This document shows positions 32,150 to 40,405 of a stretch of DNA of 64,000 bases, in pieces. The notes under the pieces were generated by a model that worked only from the letters and a program-made list of their open reading frames with translations, was not told where the DNA came from and ran no database searches. The DNA comes from Epilithonimonas caeni DSM 17710. Its GTDB lineage: Bacteria; Bacteroidota; Bacteroidia; Flavobacteriales; Weeksellaceae. Both the position numbers and the translations under genes were made by a program. Numbering within the stretch: position 1 is the stretch's first letter; each line of letters opens with the position of its first letter. The DNA is taken from contig NZ_AUFK01000017.1 in assembly GCF_000426465.1 (NCBI RefSeq), forward strand, positions 62,001 to 126,000. The letters are read 5' to 3'.

Positions 32150-32629
32150 TATCTTCTGATATGCCAGTCTTGGAGTTCCGTCTGCTACATAAATGATTCC
32201 GCACTTTTCATAGCCGAGTTTTTCCAGAACTTTTTGCATTGCGATATTGGTTTCGTGCGTATCGATTCTGATATTCGGGAATTGGGAAAAACACCATTCG
32301 AAGCAGAATTGTGCGATTCCTTTTGCTTTCCCGTTGGACGCTAGACGATGGATGACACCATATTTTTCTTCATTCAGCCAGACCCCGTTTTCAATCAATG
32401 AATAATTCGGGTCATCATCAATGATGAAATCAAAAGTAGCAACCACTTCGTCATCATTGATAATCAAAAAGTTATAACCTTTTTCTACACTTTCCAGCAT
32501 CAGTTCCTTTGACGGATAACCGTTGGTCCATTGCACATTATTTCCACTTTCGCGCATTAGTTGTCTGGCAATGCCAATGCAATTCATAATTTGGTCAATA
32601 TCTTCCAAAGTCGATTTTCTGATTTCCAT
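32132..32629 (-). CDS. GNAT-family N-acetyltransferase
   Basis: About 165 residues from the Met at 32629 (M-E-I-R-K-S-T-L-E-D-I-D-Q-I). The acetyl-CoA site lies around I-H-R-L-A-S-N-G-K-A-K-G-I-A-Q, and the C-terminal T-H-E-T-N-I-A-M-Q-K-V-L-E-K-L-G-Y-E-K-C-G is the usual family end. The substrate is unknown. It is the only minus-strand gene between the three POT genes and is bracketed by a 16-bp inverted repeat. Confidence 0.88.
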   Translation of the reverse strand: MEIRKSTLEDIDQIMNCIGIARQLMRESGNNVQWTNGYPSKELMLESVEKGYNFLIINDDEVVATFDFIIDDDPNYSLIENGVWLNEEKYGVIHRLASNGKAKGIAQFCFEWCFSQFPNIRIDTHETNIAMQKVLEKLGYEKCGIIYVADGTPRLAYQKIDDKDK

Positions 32630-32634
32630 TATAT

Positions 32635-32650
32635 AAAGATAAATGATAAT
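32635..32650. repeat. 16-bp inverted copy flanking the GNAT gene
   Basis: AAAGATAAATGATAAT is the exact reverse complement of 32128-32143 on the other side of the GNAT gene. It lies 6 bases upstream of the GNAT start codon. Confidence 0.6.
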
Positions 32651-32758
32651 TGGTGAATGATATTCGATAAACTTTGTGTATCCGTTGCAATTTAACTTTA
32701 CCGTTGATGAAAAAAAACTATATTTGTTACCTTTAAGAAAATTTAACAATTAATTTAT

Positions 32759-34474
32759 ATGGAGACAGTTCAATCTAATTCTAAACACCCGAAAGGATTG
32801 TGGGTACTATTTAGTACGGAAATGTGGGAGCGATTCAACTTCTATGGAATGAGAGCCATTCTCAGTCTATTTATGGTTCACGCTTTAATGTTAGGAGAAT
32901 CAAATGCATCGATCATCTATGGTGGATTTTTGGCATTATGCTATTTAACACCGCTTTTAGGAGGTTTTATTTCTGATAAATATTTAGGAAATCGATACTG
33001 TATCATGTTGGGAGGTAGTTTGATGGCAATTGGACAGCTTCTATTATTTTATAGTGCTACAAACTTCGATACAAGCTTAGATTTTTCGAAAACTTTATTT
33101 TGGTTAGGCCTATTAGTTATTATTTTTGGTAACGGGTTTTTCAAACCAAACATTTCTTCAATGGTGGGTAGCTTATATCCACCTAGTGAAAAAACAAAAT
33201 TAGACTCAGCTTTCACTATTTTCTATATGGGAATTAATATTGGTGCATTATTAAGCCAATATATTGTACCTATTGTAGCTGATGTTGTAATTGATGGTAA
33301 ACAAGACCCTTATGTCTTCAAATGGGGATATTTACTCGCTGCAATTGCAATGATTTTAGGAACACTGGTTTTTTTCTTCTTAAAGAATAAATACGTTGTA
33401 ACACCTGAGGGAAAACCAATTGGAGGATTACCAAAACATAATACAGCAAAAGACTTTGAAGAAGGTGAAACTCAAACCGCTAAATTTTCTGGAAAATCGA
33501 TTGGAATTACTTTAGTTTTATTTGTAATTCTATTTTTTGTATTCAGATATCTTTTGGTAGATGAATTTGGTTTCAGTTCAGTAGAAATGGGTCAATTAAT
33601 CAAAGGTATTATTTATCCTTTCATTTATGCTGCAGGAGTATCATTAGCTTTCCTGATTATGAGTTCTGCTGAGAACAAAATCGAAAGACAAAGAATCTGG
33701 GTAATCTACATCGTTTCGTTTTTTATTATTTTCTTCTGGGCCGCATTTGAGCAAGCGGGTTCGTCATTAACATTTATTGCATCTAATCAAACAGATAGAA
33801 CATTTTTATTCGGTTGGCAAATGCCGGCATCTATGGTTCAAATTTTTAATGGTTTATTTGTAGTTATACTAGCGGTACCATTTAGTATTCTTTGGGATAA
33901 ATTGAGAGCAAAAGGCAAAGAACCGGTTTCTCCTTTGAAACAAGCAATCGGTTTAGCTTTGATCGCATTGTCTTATTTCATCATTGCTTATAATGTAAAA
34001 GACCTTGGAAACTCAGGATTACTGGCTATCAAATGGTTGATCTTACTTTATCTTATCCAAACTATGGGTGAACTTTGTTTATCCCCAATCGGATTATCTT
34101 TGGTTGGTAAATTAGCGCCAAAAAGATTCTCATCTTTATTATATGGTGTGTTCTTCATCGCGAATGCTGCAGGTTATGCATTGGCAGGAACTCTGGGAGC
34201 AATCATCCCTGCAACTGGAGACAAATTTGCAAAAGCACAGGAAATCGGTGTTAATCTTCAGGATGTTCTGGACAAAAAAGTAACACTGAATCCTGAGCAG
34301 GCAAAAGCTTTTGCTACAGCTCAATTACCGACAGAATATACAACATTCGGAGGTTTTACCATTCACAATCTTTTCGAATTTTTTATGGTATTCGTGGTTC
34401 TTTGTGGAATTGCATCTGTATTGCTAGCTTTCTTATCGCCTATTCTTAAAAGAATGATGCATGGTGTGAAGTAA
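32759..34474 (+). CDS. POT-family proton-coupled peptide transporter 2
   Basis: A 571-residue POT carrier with E-M-W-E-R-F-N-F-Y-G-M-R in helix 1, G-N-G-F-F-K-P-N-I-S-S in helix 4 and F-Y-M-G-I-N-I-G-A-L-L in helix 5. A loop of about 55 residues after the fifth or sixth helix (around 215-245) and a Lys/Gln-rich loop near residue 500 distinguish it. A TATATTTG -7 box lies at 32719-32726. Codon use in the first two thirds is more AT-rich than in POT1 and POT3, which may reflect different ancestry. Likely imports di-/tripeptides. Confidence 0.9.
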   Translation: METVQSNSKHPKGLWVLFSTEMWERFNFYGMRAILSLFMVHALMLGESNASIIYGGFLALCYLTPLLGGFISDKYLGNRYCIMLGGSLMAIGQLLLFYSATNFDTSLDFSKTLFWLGLLVIIFGNGFFKPNISSMVGSLYPPSEKTKLDSAFTIFYMGINIGALLSQYIVPIVADVVIDGKQDPYVFKWGYLLAAIAMILGTLVFFFLKNKYVVTPEGKPIGGLPKHNTAKDFEEGETQTAKFSGKSIGITLVLFVILFFVFRYLLVDEFGFSSVEMGQLIKGIIYPFIYAAGVSLAFLIMSSAENKIERQRIWVIYIVSFFIIFFWAAFEQAGSSLTFIASNQTDRTFLFGWQMPASMVQIFNGLFVVILAVPFSILWDKLRAKGKEPVSPLKQAIGLALIALSYFIIAYNVKDLGNSGLLAIKWLILLYLIQTMGELCLSPIGLSLVGKLAPKRFSSLLYGVFFIANAAGYALAGTLGAIIPATGDKFAKAQEIGVNLQDVLDKKVTLNPEQAKAFATAQLPTEYTTFGGFTIHNLFEFFMVFVVLCGIASVLLAFLSPILKRMMHGVK

Positions 34475-34499
34475 AACTTTCATATTGATCTATAAATTC

Positions 34500-34527
34500 A
34501 AACCACCGGATATCCGGTGGTTTTTTA
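34500..34527 (+). terminator. Terminator of POT transporter 2
   Basis: AAACCACCGGA (34500-34510) pairs with TCCGGTGGTTT (34513-34523), followed by T residues. Confidence 0.88.
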
Positions 34528-34642
34528 ATATATTCAAAACAGCATCCTTCACATCAAATCTAGTTCAAACACCGCAAATTCTAATTAGTAAGTTTTGCTT
34601 TTGAATCTTTTTCATAGTTTTAAATTCGAAAAAAACACAAAT

Positions 34643-35851
34643 ATGAAAACAAGATTATTTTTTTTACTGCCCTTTCTTTTTCTAATAAAATTGCACGCAC
34701 AAATTGTAAACATTCCGGATGTAAATTTTAAAGCAGCTTTATTAGCCGGAAATGCACAGGACACAAATGGAAATTACATATATGATCTAGATGCTAATAA
34801 TGATGGCGAAATACAAGAAACAGAGGCTAAACAAGTATACAAACTCATTTTGTATGGTGATGGAATTCATAGTTTGGAGGGCATAAAGAGTTTTGTTAAT
34901 CTCCAAGTATTAGATTGTGGCAAAAACCTTTTATCCACATTAGATCTACAAGGTTTATCTGATCTTAAAATTTTGTCATGTGACAGTCAAATTGCAAATG
35001 GATTAGCATTACTAAATTTACAGGACTGCACTAATCTTGAAGAAGTATATTGTTTTAATAATCAAATTACTTCGTTGAATATAAAGGGATGTGTTAATCT
35101 TCAAAAACTATTATGCTATTACAACAATTTGACTTCTTTAAATGTACGAGATTGTACTAATCTCGCAATTTTGGATTGTGCAGATAATCAATTAACTTCT
35201 TTGGATTTACACGATTTGACCAATTTACAAGTCTTAAATTGCAATTACAATCAAATAAACTCTTTGGATATAAAAGGTTGTACAAATTTTTATATTCTTT
35301 CTTGCAGCTCCAATCAATTGTTTTTTTTAAGCTTAGATGAATTAAGTCATCTTAAGAAACTGTATTGTGATCATAATCAGTTAACAACTTTAGAACTACA
35401 AAACTGTTCCAGTCTTGAATATTTTGATTGCAGTAACAATCAACTAGAAACAATACTGATGAAAAATGAAAGTTTCCAAGCATATGTTATAATTCATGAT
35501 AATCCTAGTTTAAGATATATTTGTTGTGATGAGATAGAAAAAAGCTACGTACAAAGCCTTGTCAGTACAAATATTACCGTAACAAGCGATTGTTCATTAT
35601 TACAAACTGAAAATATTTCTAAAACCAAAAAAATATCTGTCTTCCCAAATCCTGTGAAAGATATTTTAAATCTCGAAACATCTGAAAAAATTAAAAAAGT
35701 AGAAATTTTAGATTTGTCGGGAAGATTAATGAAAGCTAATTTGAAGGTAGAAAACAACAAAATATCGGTCTCGGATATTGTTAGAGGATATTATATTTTG
35801 AAAGTTTATACCGAACATTCTGTGATCGATTCAAAATTCATTAAAGAATAA
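34643..35851 (+). CDS. Secreted leucine-rich-repeat protein with T9SS sorting domain
   Basis: Start at 34643 gives the signal peptide MKTRLFFLLPFLFLIKLHAQ. An EF-hand-like calcium loop D-A-N-N-D-G-E-I-Q-E-T-E lies near residue 50. About ten LRR units of roughly 21 residues follow, with the pattern L-x-x-L-x-C-x-x-N-Q-L-T-S-L-D-L. The last 75 residues form a type A T9SS C-terminal domain (I-S-V-F-P-N-P-V-K-D ... G-Y-Y-I-L-K-V-Y). It should be exported through the outer membrane and attached or released; the LRR part suggests protein binding. Base composition is AT-rich relative to neighbours. Confidence 0.88.
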   Translation: MKTRLFFLLPFLFLIKLHAQIVNIPDVNFKAALLAGNAQDTNGNYIYDLDANNDGEIQETEAKQVYKLILYGDGIHSLEGIKSFVNLQVLDCGKNLLSTLDLQGLSDLKILSCDSQIANGLALLNLQDCTNLEEVYCFNNQITSLNIKGCVNLQKLLCYYNNLTSLNVRDCTNLAILDCADNQLTSLDLHDLTNLQVLNCNYNQINSLDIKGCTNFYILSCSSNQLFFLSLDELSHLKKLYCDHNQLTTLELQNCSSLEYFDCSNNQLETILMKNESFQAYVIIHDNPSLRYICCDEIEKSYVQSLVSTNITVTSDCSLLQTENISKTKKISVFPNPVKDILNLETSEKIKKVEILDLSGRLMKANLKVENNKISVSDIVRGYYILKVYTEHSVIDSKFIKE

Positions 35852-35874
35852 AACCATAAACCTCTAAAAGACTT

Positions 35875-35907
35875 AAAAAAACCTCTGATTTTTCAGAGGT
35901 TTTTTTG
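35875..35907 (+). terminator. Terminator of the LRR gene
   Basis: ACCTCTGA (35881-35888) pairs with TCAGAGGT (35893-35900); an A run precedes it and seven T follow. Confidence 0.88.
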
Positions 35908-35976
35908 TTAAATTCGTAGGATGCAAAATGCAATAGCTCTACTAAGCGCTTAACCGATAATCCTTAATTATCATCT

Positions 35977-37488
35977 ATGAATCTTACACTTGAAGAAATC
36001 CAGAATTTCAAAGGAAAATATCCTAAACAGATCTGGTCTTTATTTTTCTCAGAAATGTGGGAACGTTTCTGTTTCTACGGGATGCGGGGGATGCTCGTTT
36101 TCTTTATGATTTCTCAATTGAAATTTGGCGATGAGCAAGCTAATCTACAATATGGTGCAACGCAGGCTTTTGTTTACGCATTTACTTTTGTGGGCGGTTT
36201 GTTTGCAGATAAGATTCTTGGATTCAGAAAATCTTTGTTTTGGGGCGGCATTCTGATGATTATAGGTAGCCTTATTCTTGCTGCCAATCCTCACGATTAT
36301 TTCTTTTTGGGAATCTCGTTCACTGTTGTGGGAACAGGGTTTTTCAAACCGAATATCTCCACAATGGTCGGAAAATTATATAAACCTAATGATACAAGAA
36401 CCGACGCCGGATTTTCGTTATTCTATGCAGGAATCAATCTTGGAGCACTTTTAGGTGGCTATCTCTGTATCGCCATTGGAAAAGGCGAAATGTTTTCTGA
36501 TCTTATCCCAGAACATAAAAGATGGAATGTAGCTTTCGGATTAGCTGCTATTGTAATGGTTGTCAGTCTAATTAATTTTATTTTCACACAAAGAAGCCTC
36601 GGCCCAATTGGACTTGCTCCTCAAAAGACCAATAAGGATGGTTCTTTTTCTCCATTAGAAAAATGGAAAGAATATGGCGTTTACATTCTTTCATTGATAT
36701 TCATTCCCTTGATCATGATAATGGTTTCTGTTCCGCAATACACCGATTATTTTATGTGGACCGTCGGGCCATTGACACTACTCTACCTTTTTTATGAGAT
36801 GACGAAAGTAACTGCACCTGAACGCAAAAAACTCTGGGCAGCATTGATCTTCATTATTTTCTCGATCCTATTCTGGGGAATCTATGAACAAAGCGGCGGT
36901 TCATTAAGTATTTTCGCAGCGAAGAACCTCAACAAAGACCTTTTCGGATTGGATCCGAATGGCGTCAACAACTCAGGAGGCGCCTTCTTTATCATTTTTC
37001 TGGCACCATTAGTTGGATTACTTTGGATCTGGTTAAACAAAAAGAAACTGGAACCGAATACCATCAACAAATTCGGGTTAGGATTTATATTCCTAGGACT
37101 TGGTTATTACATCCTTTTCGGGACCAAATTTTTCGCCAATCTGCAAGGGATAACTTCGCTTAATATCTTTACCATAGCACTATTAGTGATTACCTTCGGA
37201 GAACTATGTCTATCACCAATCGGATTGTCTATTATGACAAAACTGTCCACAGAAAAACTACAGGGAATGATGATGGGAATGTGGTTCTTAGCTTCTGCTT
37301 ATGGGCAATATGTTGCAGGACAAATAGGAGCAGGATTAGCAAAAGTAAAATCCGGGGCCACCAATCATGATGCTCTTATCACTTACACCGATGGATATAA
37401 ACAATTGGGATTATATGCATTGATTGCCGGAGTAATATTAATTTTGATTTCGCCATTCGTAAAAAAACTGATGCAGGGTGTAAAGTAA
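35977..37488 (+). CDS. POT-family proton-coupled peptide transporter 3
   Basis: A 503-residue POT carrier, the most compact of the three: E-M-W-E-R-F-C-F-Y-G-M-R-G-M in helix 1, G-T-G-F-F-K-P-N-I-S-T in helix 4, F-Y-A-G-I-N-L-G-A-L-L-G in helix 5. The C-terminal half keeps G-E-L-C-L-S-P-I-G-L-S. It lacks the large central insert of POT1. Probably monocistronic or co-transcribed with the thioredoxin-like gene 62 bases downstream. Confidence 0.9.
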   Translation: MNLTLEEIQNFKGKYPKQIWSLFFSEMWERFCFYGMRGMLVFFMISQLKFGDEQANLQYGATQAFVYAFTFVGGLFADKILGFRKSLFWGGILMIIGSLILAANPHDYFFLGISFTVVGTGFFKPNISTMVGKLYKPNDTRTDAGFSLFYAGINLGALLGGYLCIAIGKGEMFSDLIPEHKRWNVAFGLAAIVMVVSLINFIFTQRSLGPIGLAPQKTNKDGSFSPLEKWKEYGVYILSLIFIPLIMIMVSVPQYTDYFMWTVGPLTLLYLFYEMTKVTAPERKKLWAALIFIIFSILFWGIYEQSGGSLSIFAAKNLNKDLFGLDPNGVNNSGGAFFIIFLAPLVGLLWIWLNKKKLEPNTINKFGLGFIFLGLGYYILFGTKFFANLQGITSLNIFTIALLVITFGELCLSPIGLSIMTKLSTEKLQGMMMGMWFLASAYGQYVAGQIGAGLAKVKSGATNHDALITYTDGYKQLGLYALIAGVILILISPFVKKLMQGVK

Positions 37489-37550
37489 AAAGGTTAATTG
37501 AAACGTCTAAACCATAAGAATGTAATTAAAAGTATATTAAAAAAACACAA

Positions 37551-38099
37551 ATGAAAAAACTAATACTAATATTTCTTTTAACAACCGGATTCTTTGGAAT
37601 CGCCCAAGTCCGCTGGATAACACTTTCGCAGGCTCTGGAGGCTCAGAAAAAAGAACCGAGAAAAATCCTCATCGATTTTTATGCAGATTGGTGCGCGCCG
37701 TGCAAGGAGATGGAGAAATACACGTTCAATCACCCGGAAATTGCAAAAATCATCAACCAATATTATTATGCTGTCAAGTTTGAGAGCGATGGAAACGAAT
37801 CTGTAACTTTTGCAGGGCATAAATTCACAAATCCTGACTACAAAAGCAAAAAGGGAAAGAACGGTCTACACCAGTTCTCAAAATACATGAACATCAACAT
37901 TATCCCGACAATGATTTTCCTGGATGAAAATACCGACCCGATCACAAGCCTGTCTGGTGCTCTAAAAGCGAAAGAAGTGGAGCCATATTTTACAATGATC
38001 GCAAAAAATGAGTATAAAAACATCAAGACCCGAAAAGAATGGGAAAGCTATCAGAAGAAGTTTAGATCCAAGATAAAAGAAAAGGAATCTTCTAATTAA
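37551..38099 (+). CDS. Secreted thioredoxin-fold protein
   Basis: Signal peptide MKKLILIFLLTTGFFGIAQ, then a thioredoxin domain with active site A-D-W-C-A-P-C-K (Cys residues near 51 and 54) and the cis-Pro motif I-I-P-T-M-I-F-L-D. A short insertion (G-H-K-F-T-N-P-D-Y-K) and a basic C-terminal tail are present. It resembles the DsbD-gamma/thioredoxin_7 group that reduces or isomerises disulfides in the periplasm. The partner is unknown. Confidence 0.88.
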   Translation: MKKLILIFLLTTGFFGIAQVRWITLSQALEAQKKEPRKILIDFYADWCAPCKEMEKYTFNHPEIAKIINQYYYAVKFESDGNESVTFAGHKFTNPDYKSKKGKNGLHQFSKYMNINIIPTMIFLDENTDPITSLSGALKAKEVEPYFTMIAKNEYKNIKTRKEWESYQKKFRSKIKEKESSN

Positions 38100-38267
38100 A
38101 TCCAACGGAAACATTAAAAGCTCTTAGCAAAATGCCAAACTTAATTTTATCTTTTTGGATTTGATAAAGCTTAGATTCCTACGGAATGACAAATATGATG
38201 TTTTTCTTTTGTGACTTTTGTGGTTTATTTTAATTTTCCCGAAATTCGTCGAACAAATTTCCCTTAT

Positions 38268-40355
38268 TTGACTTTAGAAACTTCCATAGAATTTCTCAAA
38301 AACATCGGAACCGAACGCGCAAAACTTATCAGAAACGTGTTGGGAATCTCGACTGTGGAAGATCTATTGACCTTCTACCCGATTCGTTATATCGATAAGA
38401 GTAAAATTTACAAGATCGGTGATCTAACAAAAGAAACGGATGCGGATCTTCAACTGAGAGGAAAAATAACGGATATCCAGGAAGTTGTTTACGAAAAAGG
38501 GAAACGTTTGTCCGCAAAATTCCGGGATGATACCGGAACGATGGATCTGGTCTGGTTCCGATATACGAACTGGATGAAAGATTCGATTCCATTAAATAAA
38601 GAAATTTTTATTTTCGGAAAAGTCAGTTTCTTCAACGGAAACTTTTCTATGGCCCATCCGGAGATTGAAGCTGATGAAAAAAAAGCTTTGCATGGAACAC
38701 TTTTACCAGTTTATCCAGGAAGTGAAAAACTCACCAAACGAGGAATCAATAATAAGTTTTTTCAAAATGTTATCTACAGTCTTCTGAAAGATCTGCCTAA
38801 TTTAATTTCGGAGAACTTACCCAATTATCTGATGAAATCTTTGAAATTAATGGACAGAGTGAATGCTTATTATGACATCCATTTTCCAAAAAATTTCAAA
38901 CAGTTCGAAGAAGCTGACAGACGATTGAAATTCGAAGAAGCATTTTTCTTTCAGCTGGGTTATGGACTTAAAAAGCTTCATCAAAAAACTAAATCATTTG
39001 GAAATCCGTTCCCGATTGTCGGCGATTATTTTAATAATTTCTATGAAAATAATCTTCCATTTGAATTAACCAATGCGCAAAAACGTGTTCTGAAAGAAAT
39101 CCGAACTGACATGAAGCGTTCGACTCAAATGAACAGGCTTTTACAAGGTGATGTTGGTTCTGGGAAAACAATGGTTGCATTATTAACAATGCTCATCGCA
39201 ATGGATAATGGTTTTCAATCCTGCCTAATGGCACCGACAGAAATCTTAGCACAACAACATTTTAATTCGATTCAGGAATTATTAGAAAATACAGGAATCA
39301 AAGTCCGACTTTTGACTGGTTCATCCAAAACTTCGGAGAGAAAAATCATCCACGAAGAACTGGAAAATGGAGAATTATCTATTCTGATCGGGACACACGC
39401 CATTTTGGAAGACAAAGTTAAATTCAAGAATCTTGGTTTGGCAATCATTGATGAACAACATAGATTCGGAGTGGCACAACGGGCAAAACTTTGGGCTAAG
39501 AATAATATTCCACCTCATATTTTAGTAATGACTGCGACACCTATCCCAAGAACATTGGCGATGAGTTTTTATTCGGATCTGGATGTTTCTGTGATCGATG
39601 AAATGCCGGTTGGAAGAAAACCAATTATTACTGCCCACAGACGGGAAAAAGACCGACTTTCGGTTTATAATTTCTGTCGAGAAGAAATAGAAAAAGGCCG
39701 TCAAATTTACTTTGTTTATCCATTGATTGAAGAATCCGAAACTTTGGATTATAAAAACCTGATGGAAGGTTTGGAAAATGTGATGAATTTCTTCAAAAGT
39801 TATAATGTAACGATGGTTCACGGAAAAATGAAACCTGCCGAGAAAGATATTAATATGCAATTTTTCGCTTCCGGACAAGCGCAAATAATGGTCGCGACAA
39901 CAGTAATAGAAGTTGGAGTAAACGTCCCGAACGCATCTGTAATGGTCATAGAAAGCGCGGAAAGATTCGGATTGTCTCAGCTTCACCAGTTGCGCGGACG
40001 TGTAGGAAGAGGCGCAGAACAAAGCTATTGCATCCTGATGTCAGACGATAAACTGAGCAAAGAAAGCCGAACGAGAATCAAAACGATGGTTCAGACCAAT
40101 GATGGTTTCAAAATCTCGGAAGTTGATATGGAATTGCGTGGTCCTGGCGATATTCTCGGAACTCAGCAAAGTGGCGTTGTGGATTTCAAAAAACTGAGTC
40201 TGATAGAAGATTCTGGCATTATCAAAGCTTCGAAACTAGCTGTAGAAAAGATTCTGGAACAAGATTCTCTTCTTAATCATCCTGATAATCAAATAATGAA
40301 GCAATATTATATCAAACAATATAAAGGGAAAAATAAATGGTCGCAGATCAGTTAG
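38268..40355 (+). CDS. recG: ATP-dependent DNA helicase RecG
   Basis: About 695 residues. The N-terminal wedge/OB domain lies at about 60-155. Helicase motifs follow: Walker A G-D-V-G-S-G-K-T, Walker B variant I-I-D-E-Q-H-R-F-G, T-A-T-P-I-P-R-T-L-A, and the C-terminal Q-L-R-G-R-V-G-R-G and G-P-G-D-I-L-G-T-Q-Q-S-G. RecG reverses stalled forks and processes branched DNA. The preferred start is TTG at 38268 (product M-T-L-E-T-S-I-E-F-L-K); a GTG at 38211 would add 19 residues without family similarity. Confidence 0.93.
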   Translation: MTLETSIEFLKNIGTERAKLIRNVLGISTVEDLLTFYPIRYIDKSKIYKIGDLTKETDADLQLRGKITDIQEVVYEKGKRLSAKFRDDTGTMDLVWFRYTNWMKDSIPLNKEIFIFGKVSFFNGNFSMAHPEIEADEKKALHGTLLPVYPGSEKLTKRGINNKFFQNVIYSLLKDLPNLISENLPNYLMKSLKLMDRVNAYYDIHFPKNFKQFEEADRRLKFEEAFFFQLGYGLKKLHQKTKSFGNPFPIVGDYFNNFYENNLPFELTNAQKRVLKEIRTDMKRSTQMNRLLQGDVGSGKTMVALLTMLIAMDNGFQSCLMAPTEILAQQHFNSIQELLENTGIKVRLLTGSSKTSERKIIHEELENGELSILIGTHAILEDKVKFKNLGLAIIDEQHRFGVAQRAKLWAKNNIPPHILVMTATPIPRTLAMSFYSDLDVSVIDEMPVGRKPIITAHRREKDRLSVYNFCREEIEKGRQIYFVYPLIEESETLDYKNLMEGLENVMNFFKSYNVTMVHGKMKPAEKDINMQFFASGQAQIMVATTVIEVGVNVPNASVMVIESAERFGLSQLHQLRGRVGRGAEQSYCILMSDDKLSKESRTRIKTMVQTNDGFKISEVDMELRGPGDILGTQQSGVVDFKKLSLIEDSGIIKASKLAVEKILEQDSLLNHPDNQIMKQYYIKQYKGKNKWSQIS

Positions 40356-40405
40356 ATTGAATCAACAGTATTTTCAAAAAAAGTACTATTGATCTAAAAT
40401 TACTT

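Noticed and set aside
39522-40022. 166-residue minus-strand open frame
   Set aside because: Lies inside recG, whose helicase motifs are intact on the other strand; no start context or domain.
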